DNA of 64,000 nucleotides from Pseudomonas sp. GM41(2012) (GCF_000282315.2 NZ_AKJN02000007.1:1054001-1118000), one strand, 5' to 3'. Positions 8,700 through 18,430 are shown, counted from the stretch's first letter. The notes: generated from the sequence alone by a model not told the origin. Made by a program: numbers and translations.

Positions 8700-9179
8700 A
8701 TGAGTATTTTTCCCGTGACCCCTCCCGCCCAGCGGGGCATGGCGCTGCTGGTCAGCCTGGTGTTTCTTCTGTTGCTGACACTGATCGGCCTTTCATCCAT
8801 GCAAAACGCCACCCTGCAGGAAAAAATGGCCGCCAGCGTGACCTTGCGCAATCAGTCGTTCCAGGGCGCCGAGTCGGCGTTGCGCGTAGGTGAAAGCGCG
8901 GTACAACTGGAGACCTATTCGTTGCCGGTCTGCAGCGGCACTACCCAATGCGCGCCACCGGCCGAGTCGTCGACAATCACCGGCGCCGGCTTCAATTCAA
9001 CCTCGGGGGTGACCTGGATCGCCTCCGGCAGCGGTTTTTACGGGGTGCAGAACATCGGCACCACCCTGACCGCCGTGAATGTGCCGAGCAACACCTCGAC
9101 AACGCTGTACCGGGTGACCGCAGTCGGCATCGCGGGCAACTCGCGCAGTGTAGTGGAGAGTATCTATGCGAAGTACTGA
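8700..9179 (+). CDS. pilX: Minor type IV pilin PilX
   Basis: This protein of 159 residues has a hydrophobic N-terminal helix after QRG/MALLVSLVFLLLLTLIG, then the PilX signature SSMQNATLQEKMAAS. The mature N-terminus has Val rather than Glu at position 5, a feature common in Pseudomonas PilX. Two starts are possible: ATG at 8685, which overlaps the pilW stop, and ATG at 8700, which has a much better ribosome site (GGGGAGGG); the second is chosen. The stop lies inside the beginning of pilY1. Confidence 0.87.
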   Translation: MSIFPVTPPAQRGMALLVSLVFLLLLTLIGLSSMQNATLQEKMAASVTLRNQSFQGAESALRVGESAVQLETYSLPVCSGTTQCAPPAESSTITGAGFNSTSGVTWIASGSGFYGVQNIGTTLTAVNVPSNTSTTLYRVTAVGIAGNSRSVVESIYAKY

Positions 9180-12100
9180 GGCCCGCACAGGCTGGCGCCG
9201 TTGGTTGTTGCAGTTGTTCTGCGGCGCGGCGTCGAGCCTTTATCTGGCAGCGCCGGCTTATGCCTTCACGCCCTCGGATTCGCCGCTGTTGAATGCCGCC
9301 GCCGTGGCCCCCAATGTGATGCTGTTACTCGATGACTCGGGGAGTATGAACAGCATTATCTGGGCGGCAGGCTTCGACCCGACGATCACGCGCACTCAGG
9401 TGACTATTTGCCTCTCGAATGGTTCGTGCTTGAAAGGGCGTGAACTTGATATGACCGACAGCAATATCTCCTTGTCGAGTTTGACTCGAGGAACATGTTC
9501 GAAAGGATGGTACGGTTTTTATAACAACAGCTTTTTCGGTCTGGATTCGCTTTGCCTGAAGCTTCCCGATCCGGTAGGGGGTGAGGACACTCGCTATTCG
9601 GCGAAATACTTGTCGTATCTGGTAAGCCTCGCCAACAATTCCGACCGGGATTTCACCGATGGCTCGATTCCCAATGACTACCGGATGAATGTAGCGCGCA
9701 ACGTTTCCAAGGCACTGGTGGCCAGCAACCGCTCGCTGCGTATCGGTCTGGCGACGTTCAACCTGGCGGTCGGAAACCATAAGAATGACGGCGGTTACAT
9801 CGCCCGCTCGATCAGTGATTTGTCGGCAGTCAGCGGCACCGTGACGCAGGCTCAGGCCGATACCAACTACAACGCATTGATCGCCGGAATCGACGAACTG
9901 AGCGCACAGGCCAATACGCCGCTGGCTGAAGCCTACTATGAGATCACCCGCTATTTTCGTGGCATGACGCCGTACAACAACTCGACGCCCACCACCTACA
10001 CCAGCCCGATTCAGTATCGCTGCCAGAGAAATTACGGGGTGGTGATCACCGATGGTCTGCCCACCTACGACCGAACCTTTCCGACTGACGATCCGCTGGG
10101 TGGCAGCCGCTTACCAAACTGGGACGGGATCAGCAGTAACGATGGCGCCGACCGCTTTGGCGACGACGAGGGCGACACCCTGTACCTGGATGACATCGCC
10201 AAGTTTGCCTTCGATATCGACATGCGCTCCACGGGAATCGATGCCGCGGGCAAAAGCTGGGACGCCCCGGATTTTCCCGGGCAGAACATGAATACCTACA
10301 CCGTGGGGTTCGCCGCGGCAAACCAAATGCTGGCGGACGCCGCGACCTACGGGCAGGGCAAGTACTACCAGGCGACTGACGGCGCCGAGCTCAACAGCTC
10401 GCTGTCTTCAGCCCTGAGCGACATCACCTCCAAGGCGGGCTCAGGCGGCAGTGGTGTGGCCAACGGCACGACGCTGTCCAGCAATTCAAGCTACTTCCAG
10501 ACCAGCTACAACCCCAAGGACTGGCGCGGCACCATTAAGTCCTTTGGCTTCACATCGGCGGGCGCGGTGAACACGGCCGCGGTGCTGTGGACGACCGATA
10601 CCACCATCGTGCCCGGTGCTACCGCACCGACCTACCAGTCCTGGAATACCCTGACCAACGCCGTTGTTACCCTGGCCTACAGCAATTTTTCCCCAGCCCA
10701 GCAGACCTTCCTCAGCCAGAACCTGCCCACCGGTATCACCGGCAGCGATCTGGTGGAGTGGAGCAAGGGCACTAACAAAACCGGGTTGAGAACGCGCAGT
10801 GTATTGCTCGGCGATATCATCAATTCGCCTCTCGTGCTGGCCGCGCCCACGGACAAAACCGCGTCCGATCTGGTGGGTGACACCACTTACAGCACCTACC
10901 TCGCCACCAAAGCCGCCAACATGAGCTCCAGCCTGGTGGTGAACGCCAATGACGGTTTTGTAAACGTCATCAGCTCGACCAGCGGTGTCAGACGCTACGG
11001 CTATATGCCCTCCAGCGTGCTGCCATCATTGCGCTACATCGCTGACCCCACTTACATCAATGGTGTGAGCCACAAATACCTGGTCGACGGCCAGGTCGGT
11101 GTGTTCGATGCCCAACTCGGCAGCGCCTGGAAAACCCTGGCGATTGGAGGAACAGGGGCGGGCGGCAAAACCTTTTATGCACTGCAACTGTTCGACGCAT
11201 CGGCCGGTAACGTGACTAACGCGTTGTGGGAGATCAGTGCACCGGCCACAGCAAATACGGCGAACGTTTTCAATGATCTGGGTTATGCCTATGCGCGTCC
11301 CGAAGTGGCACGCTTGGCCGATGGTCGCTGGGCGGCATTCATCTCCAACGGTTATGGCAGCAACTCGGGGGTGGCAGCGCTGTATGTGGTGGATATCCGC
11401 GACGGCTCGCTGATCAAGAAAATCGTGGTCGACAGTACAGAAACCACGAACGGCCTGTCGTCGGTGAAGCTCAGGGTCGACTCGCAAAATGTGGTGCAGG
11501 CCGCCTATGGGGGCGATCTGAAAGGGCGGTTGTGGAAGTTCGATTTGAGTGGCACTACCTCCGACACCTGGGGCGTGGCGTTTTCCGGCAAGCCGTTGTT
11601 CACCACTGCAGGTGGCGCGACCCAGCCGATTACCACGCAACCGTTGCTGGCCGATCACGCATTGGGCGGCAAGGAAGTGTTTTTCGGTACCGGCAAGTTC
11701 AATGAGGCCGCCGACAAGACCAACAAAGACCTTCAGGCTTTCTATGCCGTGTGGGATGCGGAAGGTGGCTCCGGGCAAATCACAACGTCCAGTTTGCAGG
11801 CGCAGGCGGTGACCGGTGTGTTCTCGGGTAGCAGTGGGCAATTCATCACCACCAGCCAGAACGAAGTGACCTACCCGGCAGAGAAGGGCTGGTATCTGCC
11901 ATTGGTTTACAACAACGTGTTGACCGGCGAGCGGGTAATCAATCAGGCCAGTCTGGTGGCCGGCCGGATCGTGTTCACCACGGCCAGCGTGGACACCACC
12001 GACCCTTGCGCCAGTTTCGGCACCGGCAAACTGGTCGAGCTGGATGCATTCAGCGGTAAGATGCTCAATTACGCGGTCCTCGACAGCAATGGCGACGGGT

Positions 12101-12285
12101 TGGTCGATACAAAGGATTCGATCTCCAGCGGGGTGATTTTCACCGGTGGTATTCCGACGCTGAACGCGATCGTCAACAATGCGTCCCGCAAGATTGTGAA
12201 CGACTCCAGCGGTGGCATCAGCTCCCTGGTGGAAAAGCCCGGCAGCGGCGGCAGCCGTCGCATCATGTGGCGACAAATACAGTAA
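9166..12285 (+). CDS. pilY1: PilY1-type pilus tip adhesin / assembly factor
   Basis: This 1039-residue secreted protein has an N-terminal signal peptide (hydrophobic segment ending at APAYAF, about residue 34). A von Willebrand A domain follows with the metal-ion motif DDSGS at residues 56-60. The C-terminal half resembles the PilC/PilY1 beta-propeller. A calcium-loop-like DxNxDxxxD motif (DSNGDGLVD) is at residues 973-981 near the C-terminus. PilY1 caps the pilus and mediates adhesion and surface sensing in related bacteria. It overlaps pilX and is followed 14 bases later by pilE. No pilY2-like gene lies between them. Confidence 0.92.
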   Translation: MRSTEARTGWRRWLLQLFCGAASSLYLAAPAYAFTPSDSPLLNAAAVAPNVMLLLDDSGSMNSIIWAAGFDPTITRTQVTICLSNGSCLKGRELDMTDSNISLSSLTRGTCSKGWYGFYNNSFFGLDSLCLKLPDPVGGEDTRYSAKYLSYLVSLANNSDRDFTDGSIPNDYRMNVARNVSKALVASNRSLRIGLATFNLAVGNHKNDGGYIARSISDLSAVSGTVTQAQADTNYNALIAGIDELSAQANTPLAEAYYEITRYFRGMTPYNNSTPTTYTSPIQYRCQRNYGVVITDGLPTYDRTFPTDDPLGGSRLPNWDGISSNDGADRFGDDEGDTLYLDDIAKFAFDIDMRSTGIDAAGKSWDAPDFPGQNMNTYTVGFAAANQMLADAATYGQGKYYQATDGAELNSSLSSALSDITSKAGSGGSGVANGTTLSSNSSYFQTSYNPKDWRGTIKSFGFTSAGAVNTAAVLWTTDTTIVPGATAPTYQSWNTLTNAVVTLAYSNFSPAQQTFLSQNLPTGITGSDLVEWSKGTNKTGLRTRSVLLGDIINSPLVLAAPTDKTASDLVGDTTYSTYLATKAANMSSSLVVNANDGFVNVISSTSGVRRYGYMPSSVLPSLRYIADPTYINGVSHKYLVDGQVGVFDAQLGSAWKTLAIGGTGAGGKTFYALQLFDASAGNVTNALWEISAPATANTANVFNDLGYAYARPEVARLADGRWAAFISNGYGSNSGVAALYVVDIRDGSLIKKIVVDSTETTNGLSSVKLRVDSQNVVQAAYGGDLKGRLWKFDLSGTTSDTWGVAFSGKPLFTTAGGATQPITTQPLLADHALGGKEVFFGTGKFNEAADKTNKDLQAFYAVWDAEGGSGQITTSSLQAQAVTGVFSGSSGQFITTSQNEVTYPAEKGWYLPLVYNNVLTGERVINQASLVAGRIVFTTASVDTTDPCASFGTGKLVELDAFSGKMLNYAVLDSNGDGLVDTKDSISSGVIFTGGIPTLNAIVNNASRKIVNDSSGGISSLVEKPGSGGSRRIMWRQIQ

Positions 12286-12299
12286 GTGAGAGTTGAGGC

Positions 12300-12695
12300 A
12301 TGCGCAGATCCAACCGAGGTTTTACCCTGATCGAAATCATGATCGTGATTGCGATCATCGGGATCGTCATCACCATTGGCTACCCGAGCCTCACCGAGTA
12401 TGTGAACAAGGGCCGCCGCACTGAAGTCGCCGGCCTGCTCTCCGAACAAGCGCAGATCCTTGAACGCTTCTATTCGAAGAATAATGTCTACACCAATGCC
12501 ACCGGCCTGAGCGCCGGTAATGACTTCTACACCATCACGCCGACCCTGACCGATCAGACCTTCCTGCTGACGGCGGTGCGCAAGCCCGGCAAGGCCATGG
12601 CAGCTGACAAGTGCGGTGATTTCACCATCACCAACACTGGCGTCAGAAGCATGGTCAATGCGACGGCCGCGACCAAGGATTGCTGGGGGCGCTGA
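12300..12695 (+). CDS. pilE: Minor type IV pilin PilE
   Basis: This 131-residue pilin-like protein begins MRRSNRG/FTLIEIMIVIAIIGIV, with Glu5 and the long hydrophobic helix. Two cysteines (DKCGDF and KDCWGR) near the C-terminus would close a disulfide loop, as in type IVa pilins. It sits at the end of the minor-pilin operon just after pilY1, which is the normal place for PilE. No clear terminator was seen in the 55 bases before thiO. Confidence 0.9.
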   Translation: MRRSNRGFTLIEIMIVIAIIGIVITIGYPSLTEYVNKGRRTEVAGLLSEQAQILERFYSKNNVYTNATGLSAGNDFYTITPTLTDQTFLLTAVRKPGKAMAADKCGDFTITNTGVRSMVNATAATKDCWGR

Positions 12696-12750
12696 GTTCT
12701 TTTTTGGGTGCCTTTTGTGCCCTCTGTCTATTTAACGGTTGGATCAGAAC

Positions 12751-13851
12751 ATGACCAGGCAACAGCAAGTGGTGATTGTCGGCGGCGGCGTGATTGGCCT
12801 GCTGACAGCGTTCAATCTCGCGTCAGAAGTGCAGAGCGTTGTGCTGCTGGATCGCTCGAACGTCGGTCAGGAGTCGTCCTGGGCCGGCGGCGGCATCGTC
12901 TCGCCGCTCTACCCGTGGCGCTACAGCCCGGCGGTCACCGCGTTGGCGCATTGGTCCCAGGATTTTTATCCACAGCTGGGTGAGCGACTGTTTGCCGCCA
13001 CCGGTGTCGATCCTGAGGTGCATACCACCGGGTTGTACTGGCTGGATCTGGATGATGAGGCCGAGGCGCTGGCCTGGGCCGAGCGGGAAAATCGTCCGTT
13101 GCGGGCTGTGGATATCTCGGCCGCTCATGACGCGGTGCCGGTGCTGGGGAGCGGTTTCTCCCGGGCGATCTACATGGCCGATGTGGCCAATGTGCGTAAT
13201 CCGCGACTGGTGAAGTCCCTCAAGGCTGCGTTGCTGGCGCTGCCGAACGTGACGATTCATGAGCAGTGTGAAGTCAGCGGGTTTATCCGTGAAGGCGCTA
13301 CGGTAGTTGGGGTGCAGACCTCGGCGGGAGCGATTCATGGCGATCAGGTGGTTCTGACCGCAGGCGCCTGGAGCGGTGATTTACTCAAGAGCCTGGATCT
13401 GGAGCTGCCGGTCGAGCCGGTGAAAGGTCAGATGATTCTGTACAAATGCGCAGCGGATTTCCTGCCGAGCATGGTTCTGGCCAAGGGGCGTTATGCGATC
13501 CCTCGGCGCGATGGGCACATTCTGATCGGCAGTACGCTGGAGCATGAAGGCTTCGACAAGACGCCAACCGAATCTGCCCTGGAGAGCCTGAAGGCGTCGG
13601 CGGTGGAGTTGATTCCTGCACTGGCGGATGCCGAGGTCGTGGGGCACTGGGCCGGGTTGCGACCGGGTTCACCGGAAGGCATTCCCTACATCGGTCGGGT
13701 GCCAGGGTTCGAAGGGCTTTGGCTGAATTGCGGGCATTACCGTAATGGCTTGGTGCTGGCGCCAGCGTCGTGTCAGTTGTTTGCGGATGTGATGCTGGGG
13801 CGTGAGCCGATCATTGATCCGGCGCCGTATGCACCGGCTGGACGTATTTGA
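12751..13851 (+). CDS. thiO: Glycine oxidase ThiO
   Basis: This 366-residue FAD enzyme of the DAO family oxidises glycine to dehydroglycine for thiazole synthesis in the thiamine pathway. The dinucleotide site VVIVGGGVIGLLTAF is at the N-terminus. Further family motifs are QESSWAGGGIVSPLYPW and, near the C-terminus, GHWAGLRPGSPEG and LNCGHYRNGLVLAP. The start is the ATG at 12751; an upstream in-frame TTG at 12739 is less likely. The gene commonly lies next to the pilE cluster in Pseudomonas. Confidence 0.93.
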   Translation: MTRQQQVVIVGGGVIGLLTAFNLASEVQSVVLLDRSNVGQESSWAGGGIVSPLYPWRYSPAVTALAHWSQDFYPQLGERLFAATGVDPEVHTTGLYWLDLDDEAEALAWAERENRPLRAVDISAAHDAVPVLGSGFSRAIYMADVANVRNPRLVKSLKAALLALPNVTIHEQCEVSGFIREGATVVGVQTSAGAIHGDQVVLTAGAWSGDLLKSLDLELPVEPVKGQMILYKCAADFLPSMVLAKGRYAIPRRDGHILIGSTLEHEGFDKTPTESALESLKASAVELIPALADAEVVGHWAGLRPGSPEGIPYIGRVPGFEGLWLNCGHYRNGLVLAPASCQLFADVMLGREPIIDPAPYAPAGRI

Positions 13852-13881
13852 CCGCATGATTTTTGTTGTCGGTCAGATCGC

Positions 13882-13973
13882 CTTCGCGGGCAAGCCTCGC
13901 TCCTACAGGTTTGAGTCGATCAATAAGTTTGTGAACGACATAAATCTGTAGGAGCGAGGCTTGCCCGCGAAGA
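13882..13973. repeat. Paired REP element 2, thiO-pilR
   Basis: Inverted repeats with arms CTTCGCGGGCAAGCCTCGCT and complement enclose about 35 bases. It lies between the convergent ends of thiO and pilR and may serve both as a transcriptional stop region. It belongs to the same family as the other eight paired REPs, but with the arms in the opposite orientation. Confidence 0.88.
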
Positions 13974-13978
13974 GGCCC

Positions 13979-15319
13979 TCAATCGAGTCCCAGTTTCTTG
14001 AGCCTGTAGCGCATCGACCGGAATGAAAGATTCAACCGCTGAGCCGCCGCCGTGCGGTTCCAGCGGGTTTCTTCCAGAGCCTGGAGGATAAGGTTGCGTT
14101 CGACGTTCTCCAGGTAGTCTTCCAGGTTGTCGATCTGCGTCAGGTCCGGCACACCGCCTTCCGGGTTGCAGTTGCCTTCGGCCAGTCGCAGGTCGCTGGC
14201 TTCAATTTGTTTGTTTTCGCACAACGTGTGCGCCCGTTCGAGCATGTTCTCCAGTTCCCGCACATTGCCGGGGAAGCGATAGCTTTTCAGCGCATCGAGG
14301 GCTTGGGGGTGGAGTGTTGCGGCGGGTTGGCCGGTACTGATGGCCAGCCGTTTGAGCACATGGCTGGCGAGGGATTCGATGTCGTCACGGCGTTCGCGCA
14401 AGGGCGGCACCCGTAGTTCGATCACGTTCAACCGGTAGTACAAATCCTGGCGAAAGCGTTCGGCGGCGACTTCGGCGTCGAGGTCTTTGTGGGTGGCGCA
14501 AAGGATACGCACATCGACCACGGTTTCCTGTTGCTCGCCGACACCGCGAACGGCTTTTTCCTGTATTGCCCGTAGCAGTTTGACCTGCATCGCCAGCGGC
14601 AAATCAGCCACTTCGTCGAGGAACAGAGTGCCGCCATGGGCCGCCTGGAACAGTCCGGGTTTGTCTTCGATGGCACCGCTGAAGCTGCCTTTGCGATGAC
14701 CGAAAAATTCGCTCTCCATCAATTCTGACGGAATCGCCCCGCAATTGACCGGGATAAAGGGTTGGCTGGCGCGCGGTCCTTGCTCATGGATCAGTCGCGC
14801 GACCAATTCCTTGCCGCTGCCGGATTCGCCGCTGATGTACACCGGTGCCTGGCTGCGGGCCAGTTTGTCGATGTGTTTGCGCAAGGCGCGCATAGGTGGT
14901 GAATCACCCAGCAGCCGGCGATCGATGGCGATGCCGGTGCCGCCCGGCGCAGGCAACCGAAGCGCGCTGCTGACCAGTTCCCGCAGGCGAGTGAGGTCCA
15001 CCGGTTTGGTCAGGAAGTCGAAGGCGCCGGCCTTGAGGGCGTTGATCGCCGTTTCCAGGCTGCCATAAGCGGTGATCATGGCCACCGGTACTTGGGGGTG
15101 GCGTTGCTGGATGTGTTGCACCAGCTCAAGGCCGGTGCCGTCCGGCAAGCGCATGTCGGTGAGGCACAAATCGAACGACTCTCGCGAGAGCAGGGCCTGG
15201 GCTTCGCCGAGGTTGCGGGCACTGAAGGTGTCGAGTTTCATCCGTCCCAGGGTGATTTCCAGGAGTTCGCGGATATCCGGTTCGTCGTCGACGATCAGGA
15301 CTTTTTGCCGTGGGCTCAT
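13979..15319 (-). CDS. pilR: Sigma-54 response regulator PilR
   Basis: This NtrC-type regulator activates pilA. The receiver domain spans about residues 1-120, with acidic pocket DDE (11-13) and phospho-acceptor Asp55 in LCLTDMRLPD. The AAA+ domain has Walker A GESGSGKE. The sigma-54 contact loop reads GSFSGA instead of the usual GAFTGA. The C-terminus has a Fis-type helix-turn-helix (RTAAAQRLNLSFRSMRYRLK). The length is 446 residues with the ATG at 15319, two bases after the pilS stop. The expected target pilA is in this window at 40.5 kb with a sigma-54 promoter. Confidence 0.94.
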   Translation of the reverse strand: MSPRQKVLIVDDEPDIRELLEITLGRMKLDTFSARNLGEAQALLSRESFDLCLTDMRLPDGTGLELVQHIQQRHPQVPVAMITAYGSLETAINALKAGAFDFLTKPVDLTRLRELVSSALRLPAPGGTGIAIDRRLLGDSPPMRALRKHIDKLARSQAPVYISGESGSGKELVARLIHEQGPRASQPFIPVNCGAIPSELMESEFFGHRKGSFSGAIEDKPGLFQAAHGGTLFLDEVADLPLAMQVKLLRAIQEKAVRGVGEQQETVVDVRILCATHKDLDAEVAAERFRQDLYYRLNVIELRVPPLRERRDDIESLASHVLKRLAISTGQPAATLHPQALDALKSYRFPGNVRELENMLERAHTLCENKQIEASDLRLAEGNCNPEGGVPDLTQIDNLEDYLENVERNLILQALEETRWNRTAAAQRLNLSFRSMRYRLKKLGLD

Positions 15320-15321
15320 GT

Positions 15322-16932
15322 TCAACTTTGTTTCCGTCCGTGAGCAAAAGTGATGCGAAAGCAGCCGCCGCCTTGGCGTGGTTTGAAGTCTAGGCGGGCC
15401 TGGTTGCTTTCGCACAGCTCACGGGACAGATAAAGCCCCAGGCCGGTGCCTTGGGTGCTGGTGGTGAAGAACGGTTCGAACAAGTGCACGTGATGCTCTG
15501 GCGCCACGCCGGGGCCATCGTCCAGGATCTCGAGGATCGGCAGCTGGCTGTCCGAATCGACAAACAATTCGAGCCAGACCTGTGCCAGGTCGTGATTCAA
15601 GGCGCTATGGCGCCAGGCGTTACGCAACAGATTGTCGAGAATCTGGGTCAGTTGGTCTGGATCCATCAGGGTTTTGAAGTCTCCTGAGCCGATGCGCAGA
15701 TGAATCTGCTGATGCTCGGTCGCCCTCTCGCGGGTTTCGTTGACGAACTGTTCCAGCCACGGCTTCAGATCAAGCCGTTGCGCTACGGTTTGCTGGCGGC
15801 GGGACAGTTGCAGGACGTTTTCGATTACCCGATTCATTCGCTGAGAGTGGTCTTGAATAATCTGTGTCAGACGTCGATCCGCGCCGTTCAGTTCCTCTGA
15901 TTCCTGCAATAGCTGCGCGGCATGACTAACGGCGCCCAGTGGATTGCGGATTTCATGGGCGATACCGGCGGTCAGGCGACCGAGTGCGGCGAGCTTCAAT
16001 TGCTGGGCTTGTTGAGCGATTTGCGCGAGGTCTTCGAGAAAGACCAGGGTCTGGTGGTGTGGGCTTTGGTCCAGGGCAATGAAGCTCGGTTGCAGCTCCA
16101 GACCACTGCTGGCGACTTTCAGGCTCTGGGGGCGCAGCGTCGGATTGTTGAGCCACAGTTGCAGGCGTTCGACCAGGCTGGGCAAGTAGTCGTCGATCAA
16201 CTGGCCTGCAAGATTTTCCCTGCCTAACAGGTTCAGGGCGCTGTGGTTGGCCAGTTGAACCCGCCGCTGGTCGTCGAGTACCAGGATGCCGGTCCGCATG
16301 CGTTGCAGGATCAGGGCGTTGAGGGCTTCGAGGCTGACGACTTCGCTGGCCCGTTGTTCGGCGAGGGTTTCGCTGACCTCCAGGCGTCGGATCAGTCCTT
16401 GCACCAGCAATGCCGCAGCAAAACACAAAGCGCCGAGCGTGCCGACTTGCAGGTAATCGTTGGGGGTGGCGGGATGGCTGAAACTCAGGAGGAAGCTCAG
16501 CCCGACGATGCCGAGCGCGCCAACGGCGGCAATCAGCAGGCCGATGCGCCCTCGCAACAAGGTGTTACTGATGGCTACCGATACGATCAGCAAGTTGCCG
16601 ATGGCGCTGGCCACACCGCCGGCGGCGTAGAACAGACCGCACAGCAGCAGGACGTCGGTCAGCGCCAGGCTGAACAGTTGCGCCGGGCGCCGGGTGTTCC
16701 CGAGGAATACCACCAGCAGGATGTTCAGCACCAGGTAAAACCAGCTGCCACTGCGCAGCAGGTCGTCATTGCTGAACGTCAGCAGCTGGTTGTCCATGTT
16801 GCTGGCGATCAACAGCACCAGGGTGATGCCGATGCTCAAACGGTAGAGGTGATAGAGGCGCAGCAGTCGCTGGGCCTGTTTGCTGCCGGGACTGGAGGTC
16901 TCAGCGATCACTGGAACCCGGGCCTTGCTCAA
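15322..16932 (-). CDS. pilS: Sensor histidine kinase PilS
   Basis: This 536-residue inner-membrane kinase has six predicted transmembrane helices in its first 190 residues or so, then a PAS-like linker. The dimerisation/phosphoacceptor box is GIAHEIRNPLG with His326. The ATPase motifs DNLLRNA (N box), DDGPGV (G1) and GTGLGLYL (G2) follow. PilS monitors pilin in the inner membrane in P. aeruginosa and phosphorylates PilR. The pilR ATG follows its stop after two bases. Its 5' end overlaps the small PP0621-type gene by 32 bases. Confidence 0.93.
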   Translation of the reverse strand: MSKARVPVIAETSSPGSKQAQRLLRLYHLYRLSIGITLVLLIASNMDNQLLTFSNDDLLRSGSWFYLVLNILLVVFLGNTRRPAQLFSLALTDVLLLCGLFYAAGGVASAIGNLLIVSVAISNTLLRGRIGLLIAAVGALGIVGLSFLLSFSHPATPNDYLQVGTLGALCFAAALLVQGLIRRLEVSETLAEQRASEVVSLEALNALILQRMRTGILVLDDQRRVQLANHSALNLLGRENLAGQLIDDYLPSLVERLQLWLNNPTLRPQSLKVASSGLELQPSFIALDQSPHHQTLVFLEDLAQIAQQAQQLKLAALGRLTAGIAHEIRNPLGAVSHAAQLLQESEELNGADRRLTQIIQDHSQRMNRVIENVLQLSRRQQTVAQRLDLKPWLEQFVNETRERATEHQQIHLRIGSGDFKTLMDPDQLTQILDNLLRNAWRHSALNHDLAQVWLELFVDSDSQLPILEILDDGPGVAPEHHVHLFEPFFTTSTQGTGLGLYLSRELCESNQARLDFKPRQGGGCFRITFAHGRKQS

Positions 16933-17134
16933 GATGAGCCTGGCTGCAATACCACTGTTGTTGAAGGCTCAGCGCGCGGTCGCGTGGCAGGTGTACGCCG
17001 CAATGGGCGCAGCGGACCATGGGGGCCGCTTCCAGCTCGGCAGAGGACTTGGGCACGGAAGCCTGGCCCTTGAACTTGCGCCAGAACCATACCGCAGCGG
17101 CAATCAGGGCGATCCAGAACAGTAAACGAAGCAT
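16901..17134 (-). CDS. Small membrane protein with zinc-ribbon-like Cys pairs (PP0621 family)
   Basis: This 77-residue protein has one N-terminal hydrophobic helix (LLFWIALIAAAVWFW) followed by a short basic linker and a compact segment with CAHCGVHLP and WYCSQAH, a potential zinc site. Its 3' end overlaps the pilS start by 32 bases, so the two are likely cotranslated. A homologous small gene sits just before pilS in other Pseudomonas genomes. Its function is unknown. A role in PilS biology is only suggested by position. Confidence 0.75.
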   Translation of the reverse strand: MLRLLFWIALIAAAVWFWRKFKGQASVPKSSAELEAAPMVRCAHCGVHLPRDRALSLQQQWYCSQAHLEQGPGSSDR

Positions 17135-17212
17135 GATGAGCTGCTATTTGACGAGTGATGAGCCAGTTTAGCCAAGGACATGACCAGCGCACAGCGTAAT
17201 CATCGAGCCCAT

Positions 17213-17241
17213 AAAAAAGGAGCCTCGAAAGGCTCCTTTTT
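17213..17241 (-). terminator. Rho-independent terminator after bamD
   Basis: A perfect stem (AAAAAGGAGCC with GGCTCCTTTTT) around a TCGAAA loop sits 16 bases after the bamD stop. T-tracts on both sides mean it could work in both directions. Confidence 0.9.
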
Positions 17242-17256
17242 GTACAACCCGATGTG

Positions 17257-18279
17257 TCAGTCAAACACGCCGAAGGTCATGTAGCTGAACCACGAACGGT
17301 CAGTATTGTTGGCTTCAGACTCGTGCTGTTCTTCTTCGATCACGTCGCCATTTTCATCTTTAGGCTTGAGATCGTTCGGAATCGCGTCCTTGGCGTCCTG
17401 GAACTGCTTCTGCACGTCCTGGTTGGCGCGGGTTTCGCCCGGCGGAAGCGGTGGACGGGATTCGATCAGGCCCAGGGTCGCCTTGCTCAGCCACGAACGG
17501 TTGTCGGCTTCGGCCACCGATGGGTGGAACTGACCGTCGACCAGGCTTGGATGGTTCGGGTAGTTGAGCTTCAGGGTTTCGAGGCTGGTAGCGGCCAGAT
17601 CGTCCAGGTGCAGACGCTGGTAGGCCTCTGTCATCACCGCCAGGCCGTCACCGACCGAAGGGGTTTCCTGGAAGTTTTCCACCACGTAGCGACCACGGTT
17701 CGCGGCGGCGACATAGGCCTGACGGGTCAGGTAGTAGTCGGCAACGTGAATCTCGTAGGCCGCCAGCAGGTTGCGCAGGTAGATCATGCGCTGCTTGGCG
17801 TCCGGCGAGTAGCGGCTGTTGGGGAAACGGCTGGTCAGCTGCGCGAACTCGTTGTAGGAGTCGCGAGCGGCACCCGGGTCACGCTTGGTCATGTCCAACG
17901 GCAGGAAGCGCGACAACAGGCCGACGTCCTGGTCGAAAGAAGTCAGACCCTTGAGGTAATACGCGTAATCCACGTTCGGGTGCTGCGGGTGCAGACGAAT
18001 AAAGCGCTCGGCGGCGGACTTCGCAGCTTCAGGCTCGGTGTTCTTGTAGTTGGCGTAGATGAGCTCGAGTTGAGCCTGATCGGCGTAGCGACCGAACGGA
18101 TAACGCGACTCCAGCGCCTTTAGCTTGGCTGTGGCGGCGGTGTAGCTATTGTTGTCCAGATCGTGCTGAGCCTGCTGGTACAGCTCGACCTCGCTCAGGT
18201 TTTCGTCTACGACTTCCTTCGATGAGCAAGCAGCGGTCAATGCGAGGATGGCGATCAGCAGCAGGTGTTTCACTTGCAT
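17257..18279 (-). CDS. bamD: Outer membrane protein assembly lipoprotein BamD (ComL)
   Basis: BamD is an essential lipoprotein of the BAM complex that inserts beta-barrel proteins in the outer membrane. The signal peptide ends in a lipobox (LTAAC) with Cys18. Tetratricopeptide-like repeats follow, including LYQQAQHDLDNNSYTAA and DYAYYLKGL. At 340 residues it is longer than E. coli BamD because of an acidic C-terminal tail (about the last 70 residues, with KPKDENGDVIEEEQHE). That extension is common in Pseudomonas. The ATG at 18279 is supported by the signal peptide. It is divergent from rluD. Confidence 0.95.
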   Translation of the reverse strand: MQVKHLLLIAILALTAACSSKEVVDENLSEVELYQQAQHDLDNNSYTAATAKLKALESRYPFGRYADQAQLELIYANYKNTEPEAAKSAAERFIRLHPQHPNVDYAYYLKGLTSFDQDVGLLSRFLPLDMTKRDPGAARDSYNEFAQLTSRFPNSRYSPDAKQRMIYLRNLLAAYEIHVADYYLTRQAYVAAANRGRYVVENFQETPSVGDGLAVMTEAYQRLHLDDLAATSLETLKLNYPNHPSLVDGQFHPSVAEADNRSWLSKATLGLIESRPPLPPGETRANQDVQKQFQDAKDAIPNDLKPKDENGDVIEEEQHESEANNTDRSWFSYMTFGVFD

Positions 18280-18430
18280 GGCGGCTTGCGTCCCTATGAC
18301 GGCCGCTGTCTTGGGCGGGGCCGTCCTGTTATGATGAGCGCCCCGTTGAATAGCCTCGGGGCAAAAGACGCCGTATTTAACCACAAGCGCGCAGCCGAAA
18401 CCAAAGGCTGTGCCGACGCCTAGTCTGAGC

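Noticed and set aside
11026..12276. A 416-codon minus-strand frame opposite pilY1
   Set aside because: It is a shadow of the pilY1 reading frame with the usual His/Gly/Arg-rich composition of such frames.
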